Below, piece after piece: positions 16,270-24,503 of a DNA stretch of 64,000 nucleotides; positions within the stretch are counted from its first letter, which is position 1; each line of letters begins with the position of its first letter. A program made the position numbers and the translations under genes. The DNA comes from Rhizobium leguminosarum bv. trifolii WSM2297 (GTDB lineage: Bacteria > Pseudomonadota > Alphaproteobacteria > Rhizobiales > Rhizobiaceae): the NCBI RefSeq assembly GCF_000271845.1, contig NZ_JH719393.1, positions 1,828,442-1,892,441 of the forward strand, in the 5' to 3' direction. The notes under the pieces were generated by a model, which made no database searches, was not told the origin of the DNA, and was given only the letters and a program-made list of their open reading frames with translations.

Positions 16270-18114
16270 ATGATCTATGATCCCGCAAGGGCCAATCCGC
16301 TTTTCGGCAATCCCCTGAAGACACGCGACGACCTCGCCAAGGCTGTCATCGACCTCTTCGAGCCACTGCTGCCATATTTTTCCGAAGGCGGCGCCCGCGT
16401 GCGCCTTGGTGCCACCGGCGCGATCTTCGACAGGGCGGCTGCGGACCTGGAGGGATTTGCGCGACCGCTCTGGGGCATCGTTCCGCTTGCCGCCGGCGGG
16501 GGCCATTTCCCGCATTGGGATCTCTACCGGCGCGGGCTCGCAAATGGCACCAATCCCACTCATCCCGAATATTGGGGCGATCTCGCCGACCGCAACCAGC
16601 GGCTCGTCGAGCTTGCCGCCGTCGGCTTCGCGCTGGCGCTGGTGCCTGAACACATCTGGGAGCCTTTGAGCGATAGCGACAGGAAGACGGTCGCCACCTA
16701 TCTTGTCGCGGCGCGGGACCTGGAATTTATCGACAACAACTGGAAATTCTTCCGCGTCCTTATCGATCTCGGGCTGGAGCGCGTGGGTGTGGCGTTCGAC
16801 CACAGGAAAACCCTCGCCTATCTCGATGAGTTGGAAGCTTTCGATCTCGGCGAAGGCTGGTATCGCGATGGGCCGGTGCGGCGGGTCGACCATTACATTC
16901 CCTTCGCCATGCATTTCTACGGCCTGATCCATACCGTGCTGGCGCACGGCGATGAGGCACGCAAGGACCGCTTCCGCAACCGCGCCCGGATCTTCGCCAG
17001 GGATATCCGCCATTGGTTCGGTCCCGATGGCGCTGCCCTTGCCTTCGGCCGCAGCCAGACCTACCGCTTTGCGGCCGGCGGCTTTTGGGGCGCGCTTGCC
17101 TTTGCCGGCGTCGAGGCGCTGCCCTGGCCTGAGATCAAGGGCTATTACATGCGTCATATCCGCTGGTGGTCGCCGATGCCGATTGCCGAGCGCGACGGCA
17201 TTCTCTCCATCGGCTACTGCTATCCGAACCTCTTGATGAGCGAGAGCTACAATTCGCCCGGATCGCCCTATTGGGCGCTGAAATTCTTCCTGCCGCTCGC
17301 TCTTTCAGAGGATCATCCCTTCTGGGCCGCGGAGGAAGCGCCGCAGCCGGAATTCCCGGAGCCGGTTGCCTTGAAACCGGCGGGTATGGTCGCCATGCAC
17401 ACACCGGGAAATGTCGTCGTGCTCTCCTCCGGCCAGCAGCACGACAAGATGCGCGGCGCCAACGAGAAATATTCGAAATTCGTCTACTCCACCCGCTACG
17501 CCTTCAACATCGAAGCCGACGACCGGAATTTTACCGCCGCAAGCTTCGACGGCATGCTCGGCCTCTCCGACGACGGCAGCCACTTCCGCATGCGCGAAAT
17601 CCTCGAAGAGGCGCTGATAGCAGGCGACCAGCTCTATTCGCGCTGGCGCCCCTGGAACGATGTCGTCATCGAAACCTGGCTGCTTCCCGCCAATCCCTGG
17701 CACATCCGCATCCACCGCATCGCCACGCCGCGCGCCCTCAGCACCATCGAGGGCGGCTTTGCGATCGCACGCGCCGATTTCAATGCCGATCGATCCGAAC
17801 AGGGCGAGGGCCGGGCCGTCTGGTACGGACAGGCGGATGTCAGCGCGATCATCGACTTATCGCCCAATCCGAGAACCGGCCATGCGATGAGCCCGATCCC
17901 GAACGTCAACCTCATCCACGCCAAGACCCTGCTGCCGCAGCTGCGCGGCGAAATCGGCCCAGGAACCACGGTGCTCGTCACCGCGGCGATGGCTCTGCCC
18001 AGCCGCGAGAACTGGCCAGAGGCGCTCGCCAATCCGCCGGCTTGCCCGGAGCTTCAGCAGGTCGAGCGGCATTTCCGTGACAGAGGCGTGCGTGTGCCAG
18101 CCTTTGCTCTCTGA
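16270..18114 (+). CDS. DUF2264 family protein, probable glycan-degrading enzyme
   Basis: About 614 residues from the ATG at 16270. The frame is open back to an ATG at 16180, but that start would overlap the previous gene and translate through a strong hairpin, and the conserved NPLKTRDDLAKAV region begins just after 16270. The family shows an alpha-barrel N-terminal half (GARVRLGATGAIFDRAAADLEGFARPLWG; HWDLYRRGLANGTNP; DNNWKFFRVLIDLGL) and a beta-rich C-terminal half. There is no signal peptide. DUF2264 proteins occur in acidic-polysaccharide loci and have a lyase-like architecture; activity is unproven. Last gene of the polyuronide operon. Confidence 0.8.
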   Translation: MIYDPARANPLFGNPLKTRDDLAKAVIDLFEPLLPYFSEGGARVRLGATGAIFDRAAADLEGFARPLWGIVPLAAGGGHFPHWDLYRRGLANGTNPTHPEYWGDLADRNQRLVELAAVGFALALVPEHIWEPLSDSDRKTVATYLVAARDLEFIDNNWKFFRVLIDLGLERVGVAFDHRKTLAYLDELEAFDLGEGWYRDGPVRRVDHYIPFAMHFYGLIHTVLAHGDEARKDRFRNRARIFARDIRHWFGPDGAALAFGRSQTYRFAAGGFWGALAFAGVEALPWPEIKGYYMRHIRWWSPMPIAERDGILSIGYCYPNLLMSESYNSPGSPYWALKFFLPLALSEDHPFWAAEEAPQPEFPEPVALKPAGMVAMHTPGNVVVLSSGQQHDKMRGANEKYSKFVYSTRYAFNIEADDRNFTAASFDGMLGLSDDGSHFRMREILEEALIAGDQLYSRWRPWNDVVIETWLLPANPWHIRIHRIATPRALSTIEGGFAIARADFNADRSEQGEGRAVWYGQADVSAIIDLSPNPRTGHAMSPIPNVNLIHAKTLLPQLRGEIGPGTTVLVTAAMALPSRENWPEALANPPACPELQQVERHFRDRGVRVPAFAL

Positions 18115-18492
18115 TGGAGCTGACCAAGCCGCAGATAAAGCACGGCCTTGTTTCAATGCGGTGCATATAGGCCTTCAGATCAAATGGTCGGCGCTCGATC
18201 ATTCCAGAACCTCTGCCATCTCATGCGCGGCGCGCGCATCCGATTGTAAGATCGATGCATCAACCGATATCGAGAGGTCAATTCGACCCTCAAAGGCCAT
18301 GGCCGGAAAATGAAGAGCGGCCAAACCGGCAGAACATCATAATATTTTTGGATTACTTAAAATAACTATATTTATTTCTTCCGAACGCAGACCATCATAA
18401 CTCATTCAATGCCAATATTATTGACTGAGATCCAGCTGAACATGGTGATATACTCCGCTTTCATTTGAAGATCATGAGAGGAGGAGAATGCA
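18115..18492. other. Intergenic region with AT-rich promoter-like part
   Basis: No credible gene. The second half (about 18335-18480) is markedly AT-rich against the GC-rich surroundings and ends in a GAGGAGGAG ribosome site for the gene at 18493. TTGACT at 18421 and TATACT at 18449 are promoter-like, but their spacing (22 bases) is too long for a standard sigma-70 promoter, so the promoter is not fixed. Confidence 0.4.
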
Positions 18493-18756
18493 ATGCCGAC
18501 CATAATGATCTGTCACGATGTCAAAGACCCGAAACACTGGCTCGCCTCACCTGTTCGCAAGCAGGTATTGGAGCCCGTTGGCGTCACGAATATTCGCACC
18601 TTTACAGACCCTCAAACGTCCAACCGTGTTGGTTTGGTCATGGACGTGGCAGACATGGAAAAGTTGATGGCCTTCATGCAGACCAAGGCCGCGGCTGATG
18701 CCATGGCGACTGACGGCGTCTTGCCCGAGACCATGAGGTTCCTGGTTCAATCGTAA
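18493..18756 (+). CDS. Small hypothetical protein, possible dimeric alpha/beta-barrel (ABM-like)
   Basis: An 87-residue soluble protein behind a strong GAGGAGGAG ribosome site. Its pattern (MPTIMICHDVKDPKHWLAS, then NRVGLVMDVADMEKLMAFM, then an Ala-rich helix and a final MRFLV strand) matches the beta-alpha-beta-beta layout of small antibiotic-monooxygenase-like proteins. It lies 44 bases before a second protein of similar size and layout, so the two are probably distant paralogues in one transcript. No catalytic residue is evident, and a function cannot be given. Confidence 0.65.
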   Translation: MPTIMICHDVKDPKHWLASPVRKQVLEPVGVTNIRTFTDPQTSNRVGLVMDVADMEKLMAFMQTKAAADAMATDGVLPETMRFLVQS

Positions 18757-18800
18757 TACACATTTCGACCAGACTCGGAAATGCAACGCGGGAGGATAAC

Positions 18801-19070
18801 ATGACGACGTTATTCGTGAGGCACGAGGTCTCCGACTATACCAGCTGGCGCAAGATATATGATGCGTTTCATCAAGTGCAAAAGGCCAATGGAGTTACGG
18901 CGGAAGCCGTCTACCGGGCTACCGACAATCCGAACGACATTACTGTTACACACGAATTTGCCACGCTGGAAGCGGCTCAAGCCTTCAGCAAGCTGGAAGA
19001 GCTGAAGGCGGCAATGAGCAAGGGAGGCGTGCTCGGCACTCCGACCGTCTGGTTTGCCAATAAAACATGA
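18801..19070 (+). CDS. Small ABM-like (dimeric alpha/beta-barrel) protein
   Basis: An 89-residue protein starting after GGGAGGATAAC. The opening TTLFVRHEVSDYTSWRKIYDAFH and central DITVTHEFATLEAAQAFSKLEELKAAM are typical of the small cyclase/antibiotic-monooxygenase-like family, which forms dimeric alpha/beta barrels. It follows the related protein at 18493 and probably shares its promoter. Members serve in varied roles, from heme degradation to polyketide chemistry, so only the fold is proposed. Confidence 0.7.
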   Translation: MTTLFVRHEVSDYTSWRKIYDAFHQVQKANGVTAEAVYRATDNPNDITVTHEFATLEAAQAFSKLEELKAAMSKGGVLGTPTVWFANKT

Positions 19071-19133
19071 AATAGGCCAACGCCCCCGGTGGTGCGTTCG
19101 ACGCGCCGGTCGCCATTACCAGCCAACGAGGTG

Positions 19134-19553
19134 CTAGCGGCCGTTGCCGATGTCGCGCAGGAGATCCAGGCCGCGCTGGTATTTTTCCGTGTTCTTGCCG
19201 GCTTGTTCGGCCTGACGGAGATTATCTTCGAGGTCGGCCTGTTTGACCGGTAGGGCCAGCGGGTTTGATGCCGCACGTCTGACAAAGTCGTCGTCGGCCT
19301 CGTCGGTCCGCCGTGTCAAAGCATCCACCGCGGAGATAATCGCCGGAGGAAAGCCTTCCTCCCTCAGCCTGTCGAGCGTCCACCCGTTTCCCTTCTCGGC
19401 AACGTCATGAAGGTATGCCACCGTTCGTGTCTCGTCGCCGGAAACGAGAAGTGCGACCCGCTGGCAGTGCTCGAAGTACGGCCGGTCGGTCTGATCAGCC
19501 TGCCCTTCATGTGCGTCCAGAGCGATCTGGATGGCGTGGTCAAGATGCTGCAT
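19134..19553 (-). CDS. HD-domain phosphohydrolase (RelA/SpoT HD-like)
   Basis: A 139-residue single-domain protein. The metal-binding histidine and HD pair of the family are visible as YFEHCQRVALL and VAYLHDVAEKG; a second conserved segment, DALTRRTDEADDDFVRR, follows, and then VKQADLEDNLRQAEQ, where an Asp often completes the metal site. This is the architecture of stand-alone HD hydrolases related to the (p)ppGpp hydrolase domain. It starts four bases after the stop of the DUF2934 gene, so both are in one minus-strand operon. The true substrate could be a nucleotide but is unknown. Confidence 0.82.
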   Translation of the reverse strand: MQHLDHAIQIALDAHEGQADQTDRPYFEHCQRVALLVSGDETRTVAYLHDVAEKGNGWTLDRLREEGFPPAIISAVDALTRRTDEADDDFVRRAASNPLALPVKQADLEDNLRQAEQAGKNTEKYQRGLDLLRDIGNGR

Positions 19554-19557
19554 AAGA

Positions 19558-19884
19558 TTACGGCCCTTCGGTCGTCCTGATCTTCCGCTGGGACGGTTTT
19601 TCGCCTGTCGTTATCTCGATATCAGGCACAGCCTTCGCGCCCTGGCGAAGACTTTCTGCCGGTCGCCGATCGAGATCATCGCTCTCGCCGGCGGCTTGAA
19701 GCAGTGCCGCATCATCCCTGTCGTCTTCATCGAGCAGGTCCTGCAGCGTCTCGTGCTCATCCTCGCCTGCCAGTTCATCGCAGGCTTGCAGCCAATGGCG
19801 CTGGTCCGCGCCATCCGGACGGCCCTCAGCCTCCCAGATTTCGTAGGCACGGCGACGGATCTGCTCGTGCTTGTCTATAGCCAT
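19558..19884 (-). CDS. DUF2934 domain protein
   Basis: A 108-residue protein. The N-terminal MAIDKHEQIRRRAYEIWEAEG followed by RPDG and QRHWLQACDEL is the DUF2934 signature, a short helical motif common in rhizobia. The rest is acidic and probably disordered (DLLDEDDRDDAAL, then a basic tail). The ATG at 19882-19884 has a GGAGGTGATC ribosome site; the frame is open much further upstream, but that part overlaps the next gene and is not conserved-looking. It precedes the HD hydrolase by four bases. Function unknown. Confidence 0.78.
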   Translation of the reverse strand: MAIDKHEQIRRRAYEIWEAEGRPDGADQRHWLQACDELAGEDEHETLQDLLDEDDRDDAALLQAAGESDDLDRRPAESLRQGAKAVPDIEITTGEKPSQRKIRTTEGP

Positions 19885-19915
19885 GATCACCTCCAAGCAG
19901 ATTTGAATGAGCCGG

Positions 19916-20266
19916 TCAGGGCGTATTGATGGTTGGAAGAAAATCCTCCACCAGTTTACGCTTATCCTTTGAAAGCGTCTCCACCCGTTCCTTCCAGAAC
20001 CGTTCGGCTTCCGGCGGATCCTCTTCCCATTGGCGGACACTGGTAATGTTGTCGTCAATTTTGGACCGGCGGCGGCCGCCGAGGCTGAGATATTCCTTCG
20101 CAAGCTTCAGGCTTGGGGTTTCGGTGTCGCTGCCGTCGCCGATGACCGCGCTGACGTTGCGGCGGGCATTCTCAAATGTCCTTAGACGATCCTTCTCGGT
20201 CTGCTGCGTGTCGGCGGAGCGTGCGTCGTCAGTGCCGCTATCGGGCACAGTGGATTTGGACGTCAT
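19916..20266 (-). CDS. Hypothetical protein
   Basis: A 116-residue soluble, charged protein with no recognised domain. The ATG at 20264-20266 is preferred because GGGAGGA lies six bases before it; an ATG seven codons upstream has no ribosome site. The first 40 residues are polar and probably disordered; the rest is helical (LKLAKEYLSLGG, AERFWKERVETLSKDKRKLVEDFLP). It lies 31 bases upstream of the DUF2934 and HD genes on the same strand and probably forms an operon with them, perhaps part of a stress response. Confidence 0.6.
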   Translation of the reverse strand: MTSKSTVPDSGTDDARSADTQQTEKDRLRTFENARRNVSAVIGDGSDTETPSLKLAKEYLSLGGRRRSKIDDNITSVRQWEEDPPEAERFWKERVETLSKDKRKLVEDFLPTINTP

Positions 20267-20410
20267 ACCGGTCCTCCCTTCATTCATGCAAAAGATGTTG
20301 CTATCCGATAACCCTCGCCGATAGCGAGAGTTCCAACCTGTCGCAATGATTTGAGCGGAGCACCGCTTTAGGCGAGGATCGAGCCGAGCACTGGCCGGCG
20401 ATCCCAGCCA

Positions 20411-20701
20411 TCAATGAACGGCCATACTCATCATCCGATAGGGGTGCACGGCTTCGAACTGCGAGACCATCGCCGTTGCCTGCAGCAACACCCGCTCGGC
20501 ATTCTCAAGATCGTCACGGGCGAGTTCGTCGGCGTTGAAACGAAGCGCTTCCGCCAAGTTGTTGGAAAGTTCTGCAAAATGCATATCGCCTTCGACAAGG
20601 GCCTCACGTGCCGTGTCTTCCAGCGTTCGAGCGATATCGACGAAGATTTCCTCGCGTTCCTCAATGCTAAGATCTTTGATTATACTGGTCATCTCTTCCA
20701 T
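20411..20701 (-). CDS. Hypothetical helical protein
   Basis: A 96-residue protein predicted to be almost wholly alpha-helical, with heptad-like leucine and alanine spacing (IEEREEIFVDIARTLEDTAR; AELSNNLAEALRFNADEL). No family recognised. The ATG at 20699-20701 is chosen because GGAG stands eight bases upstream; a GTG three codons earlier is possible. A three-unit tandem repeat lies directly upstream and must fall in its promoter or leader. It is about 140 bases from the next minus-strand gene and may or may not share its transcript. Confidence 0.55.
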   Translation of the reverse strand: MEEMTSIIKDLSIEEREEIFVDIARTLEDTAREALVEGDMHFAELSNNLAEALRFNADELARDDLENAERVLLQATAMVSQFEAVHPYRMMSMAVH

Positions 20702-20711
20702 GTCGCGCACT

Positions 20712-20754
20712 CCAAAAGACGTGGGCCAAAAGACTTGGGGCCAAAAACTTGGGG
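20712..20754. repeat. Three-unit tandem repeat (14-15 bases each)
   Basis: Three head-to-tail units: CCAAAAGACGTGGG (20712-20725), CCAAAAGACTTGGGG (20726-20740) and CCAAAAACTTGGGG (20741-20754). The array begins 11 bases upstream of the gene that starts at 20701 on the minus strand. It could be a set of regulator-binding sites or a slippage-prone leader. Confidence 0.8.
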
Positions 20755-21064
20755 TTGAAGACGTAAGGTGGTTACCGAGTTCATCCCGTCGTCTTTATTT
20801 CGAACGCGGGAGCCGATCTTCGGTTCCCTGGAGGGGCGAGACTGTGACGCCTCAGTGTCGACATCGCTCGCCGCGCGATCGACACGCCCGCACGCCGGAT
20901 CGGAAGGCTCAGACGTCGTCAGGTCGCAGGAGCGACTGCTCCTCCCCGGCGCGCGCTGGCCTTCGTCAACTCAGCAGGAATTCGAGCTCCTTACGCCGTC
21001 CATCGCGACAGCGGCGGGTGCCGCGAATTGACAAGGATGTGATCTTCGGCACATTCCTGGGGGA
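20755..21064. other. Intergenic region with two small inverted repeats
   Basis: No convincing gene. Two inverted repeats are visible: GTGTCGA (20855-20861) with TCGACAC (20879-20885), and AGGAGC (20928-20933) with GCTCCT (20938-20943). The 3' end supplies CTGGGGGA just before the ATG at 21065. No promoter was assigned. Confidence 0.35.
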
Positions 21065-24000
21065 ATGATTCCACGCCTCCGGCCCAACGCTTCAATCTCC
21101 CTTCCCCCCGCGGATTTCTTCCAGCGGCTCGTCGAGGCAGGATTCGGCGGCGACATCGAAAGCGGCGCGGCAAGCCGAACCGTGTTTTCGACCGACAACT
21201 CCATCTACCAGGTCGAGCCGGCCGGCATCCTCTTCCCGAGGGGCATTGAAGACCTGCAGGTCGTGGCGGCCGTGCTGTCGGAACCGGCATTTCGTCATCT
21301 AACCGTGGCGCCCCGCGGCGGCGGCACCGGCACGAACGGCCAATCCCTGACATCCGGCGTCGTGGTGGACTGTTCGCGGCATATGACGTCCCTCCTCGAG
21401 ATCGACCCCGTCCGACGGGTCGCGCGCGTCCAGGCGGGTGTCGTCAAGGATCAGCTGAACAGGGCGCTGAAGCCCTACGGTCTCTTTTTCGCGCCCGAAC
21501 TCTCGACCTCCAATCGCGCCACCATCGGCGGCATGATTTCCACCGACGCCTGCGGCCAGGGTTCCTGCCTTTACGGCAAGACCAGCAACCACGTGCTCGG
21601 ATTGCGCATCGTGCTTATGGACGGCTCCGACTTTTGGTCGCGCTCGCTCGACGCTGAGGCGCTCGAAGAGATCGCTGCTCGAGAGGATCGCATCGGCGAG
21701 ATCCACAGGACGGTCGATCGGATCGCCCGGGAAAAACATCAGCGGATCGCCGAGGTCTTCCCGAAGCTCAACCGCTACATGACCGGCTACGACCTCGCCC
21801 ATATAAGGCGCGGCGACGGACGCTTCGACCTCAACGCCGTTCTCTGCGGTTCGGAGGGAACGCTTGCAATGATCGCCGAAGCCGAAGTCAACCTTCTGCC
21901 GATCCCCGCTTATGCGGCGCTGATCAACATCCGCTACGGCGACTTCAACACCGCCCTGGAGGATGCCCGCAACCTTGTGGCGTTGAACGTCGCCTCGGTG
22001 GAAACGGTCGATGAGAAAGTTCTCGGCCTTGCCAGAGCCGATATCGTCTGGACCGGCATTGCCCGCTTCTTTCCGGACGATGCAGCTGGAACGACCAACG
22101 GCATCAATATCGCCGAAGTGCTCGCCGATGATGAAGAGGAACTCGAACGCAAACTCGCGGATGTGACCACCGCCCTCGACACGGGTGCGAATCCACGCCA
22201 TGCCGGCTACACGATCGCCCGGGGCCACGCGGACGTCGAGGCGATCTGGTCGATGCGCAAGCGAGCGGTCGGCCTGCTCGGAAATGTGGAGGGGCCGGTC
22301 AGGCCCGTCGCCTTCGTCGAGGATACGGCCGTGCCGCCGGAAAACCTTGCAGCCTATATCAGTGAATTCCGCGCGCTTCTCGATAATGCCGGCCTTTCCT
22401 ACGGCATGTTCGGCCATGTCGATGCCGGCGTCCTGCATGTGCGGCCGGCGCTCGACCTCACCCGCGACGACCATATCGGGCTGGTTCGCGAGGTCAGTGA
22501 CGCCGTCGTGGCGCTTACCCGCAAATATGGAGGCGTGCTCTGGGGAGAGCATGGCAAGGGCGTACGTTCAGAATATGTGCCGGAATTTTTCGGCGATCTT
22601 TATCCCAGCCTGCAGGAGATCAAGCGGGCTTTCGATCCGGAAAACCGGCTCAATCCGGGCAAGATTGCCACCCCTGCCACTGAGGCACTGACCAAGATCG
22701 ACGATGTTCCGCTGCGGGGAGCGACCGACCGCATTATCGGCAACGAGATCCGCTCCGCCTTCGACAACGCCGCCTATTGCAACGGCAACGGCGCCTGTTT
22801 CGATTTCGACGAAACGAGCCCGATGTGCCCCTCCTACAAGGCGACACGCGATCGGCGTTTTTCGCCCAAGGGCCGCGCCGCGCTGATGCGGGAATGGCTG
22901 AGGCTGCTTGCCGAGAAAGGCGTCGATCCCCGCCAGGAGGCGACGCGCCTGCGGCGAAGCGTCCCGCTCGCAAGCCTCGCGCGGCGCGCCTTCAACTCGC
23001 TCAACCCAGCAAACCGGGACGACTTTTCCCACGAGGTGCGCGCCGCGATGGACACGTGTCTGGCCTGCAAGGCCTGCGCGGGACAATGTCCGGTGAAGGT
23101 TAGCGTGCCCGCCTTCCGCTCGAAATTCCTCGAACTCTACTACGGACGCTACCTCCGTCCGCTGAAGGATCCGCTGGTCGCGGCGATCGAAATCACCCTG
23201 CCGCTGGTCCGGCGCATCCGGCCGGCCTACAACCTGGTCGTCGGCACGCCGGCCGGCCGGGCGATGATGCGCATTGCCGGGCTGACCTCCCTGCCGCGGC
23301 TGCCGCAAATCTCGCTCGCGAAGGAAGCCGCCCGCCTCGGCGTGCCGCTTGCGACGCCGCAAATAATCGAAGCCCTGTCGCCGGGTGAACGGCAGCGCAG
23401 CGTCGTCTTAGTCGCCGACGCTTTTACCGCCTATTTCGACCCGGATGTCGCGCTTGCCGCCATCGGGCTCGCCAGGAAAATCGGGCTCACGCCCTTCCTT
23501 GCGGCATCCCACACCAATGGCAAAGCCCTGCATGTTCATGGCTATCTCGGACGCTTCGAGGCAGCGGCCAAGCGGACAGCGCGCTATCTCGAGCGACTGG
23601 ATTCGACAAGCGTGGCGCTCGTCGGGCTCGATCCGTCGATGACACTCGCCTTTCGCAGCGAATATAAGGGCATATCGAAGGCGACCGTCCTCCTCCCTCA
23701 GGAATGGCTCACCACCAACCTCGATCGGCTCGCCGCCTCGCCTTCAACGGCTGAAGGCAAAAGCTACCGCTTGATGGCCCATTGCACCGAGCGCACCAAC
23801 GCGCCTGCCTCCGTCGCGCAGTGGCAAAAAGTGTTCGAGAGCCTCGGCGTCGATCTTCAGGCAGCGCAAACCGGCTGTTGCGGCATGGCCGGCACTTTCG
23901 GCCACGAGGCCCGCAACCGGCCGATCTCCGAACGCCTCTATGCGATGAGCTGGAAGCCCGAGCTTGATGCGGCCGGGGAAGCCGATATCCTGATGGCAAC

Positions 24001-24109
24001 CGGATATTCCTGCCGCTCGCAGGTCAAGGAAATCGACGGCAAACGCATTCCGCATCCGCTTCAGATCATCGACCGGATAATGTCTGGAAGCTCCGACATC
24101 TCGCAATAG
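21065..24109 (+). CDS. FAD-linked dehydrogenase with 4Fe-4S C-terminal half (YdiJ-like)
   Basis: A 1014-residue fusion, close to E. coli YdiJ in length. Residues ~45-190 are the PCMH-type FAD domain (APRGGGTGTNGQSLT; TIGGMISTDACGQGS). Residues ~270-540 are the FAD-oxidase C-terminal domain, with GHVDAGVLHVRP and GEHGKGVRSEY. Two Fe-S cysteine clusters follow at ~580 (CNGNGACFDFDETSPMCPSY) and ~665 (CLACKACAGQCPVKV), then a CCG domain with GCCGMAGTFGHE near 940. Relatives oxidise D-2-hydroxy acids (lactate, glycolate, 2-hydroxyglutarate) and pass electrons to the respiratory chain; the substrate here is not fixed. It stands alone; the ribosome site is close to the start. Confidence 0.9.
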   Translation: MIPRLRPNASISLPPADFFQRLVEAGFGGDIESGAASRTVFSTDNSIYQVEPAGILFPRGIEDLQVVAAVLSEPAFRHLTVAPRGGGTGTNGQSLTSGVVVDCSRHMTSLLEIDPVRRVARVQAGVVKDQLNRALKPYGLFFAPELSTSNRATIGGMISTDACGQGSCLYGKTSNHVLGLRIVLMDGSDFWSRSLDAEALEEIAAREDRIGEIHRTVDRIAREKHQRIAEVFPKLNRYMTGYDLAHIRRGDGRFDLNAVLCGSEGTLAMIAEAEVNLLPIPAYAALINIRYGDFNTALEDARNLVALNVASVETVDEKVLGLARADIVWTGIARFFPDDAAGTTNGINIAEVLADDEEELERKLADVTTALDTGANPRHAGYTIARGHADVEAIWSMRKRAVGLLGNVEGPVRPVAFVEDTAVPPENLAAYISEFRALLDNAGLSYGMFGHVDAGVLHVRPALDLTRDDHIGLVREVSDAVVALTRKYGGVLWGEHGKGVRSEYVPEFFGDLYPSLQEIKRAFDPENRLNPGKIATPATEALTKIDDVPLRGATDRIIGNEIRSAFDNAAYCNGNGACFDFDETSPMCPSYKATRDRRFSPKGRAALMREWLRLLAEKGVDPRQEATRLRRSVPLASLARRAFNSLNPANRDDFSHEVRAAMDTCLACKACAGQCPVKVSVPAFRSKFLELYYGRYLRPLKDPLVAAIEITLPLVRRIRPAYNLVVGTPAGRAMMRIAGLTSLPRLPQISLAKEAARLGVPLATPQIIEALSPGERQRSVVLVADAFTAYFDPDVALAAIGLARKIGLTPFLAASHTNGKALHVHGYLGRFEAAAKRTARYLERLDSTSVALVGLDPSMTLAFRSEYKGISKATVLLPQEWLTTNLDRLAASPSTAEGKSYRLMAHCTERTNAPASVAQWQKVFESLGVDLQAAQTGCCGMAGTFGHEARNRPISERLYAMSWKPELDAAGEADILMATGYSCRSQVKEIDGKRIPHPLQIIDRIMSGSSDISQ

Positions 24110-24198
24110 CTGGGCGCTCTTGCCTCGGAGGAACGGAACGGCTTCAGCAAGCAGCGCCTGACGAGACTTTCATGACGATGATGTCAGCCCGGGCGCCG

Positions 24199-24462
24199 TC
24201 AGGATGGTTTCCCCCGAAGCACGGTCATCTGTTCGTGCTGTACCTCATTCGCATCGTTCAGCACCGCGCGCCAAAGCCTGTTGCCGAGCCGAAGCGATAC
24301 CCGCTTGGTGCCCTCGTGTTCAGCAGTGCCGATTTCCACGGTGCTGACGAGGGAGCCATGTCGCATGTGACGACGGAGATCGGCCAGCGACAATCCGAAC
24401 CGTTCCGCGAGTTCGGCTGAGTCCAGAATAAAATCCCCGTTCGGATCGCGCTCGATCAACAT
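24199..24462 (-). CDS. DUF6522-like small protein
   Basis: An 87-residue protein. It opens LIERDPNGDFILDSAELAERFGLSLADLRRHMRHG, a helix-turn-helix-like segment, then GTKRVSLRLGNRLWRAVLN, a beta part that fits the small DUF6522 family of alpha-proteobacteria. The function of this family is unknown. It follows the HPP-CBS protein gene by about 40 bases on the same strand, so the two are probably co-transcribed. Confidence 0.65.
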   Translation of the reverse strand: MLIERDPNGDFILDSAELAERFGLSLADLRRHMRHGSLVSTVEIGTAEHEGTKRVSLRLGNRLWRAVLNDANEVQHEQMTVLRGKPS

Positions 24463-24503
24463 TGGCTCATTCTCCCCTCTGCGTGACGACCCACGACCAC
24501 CGC

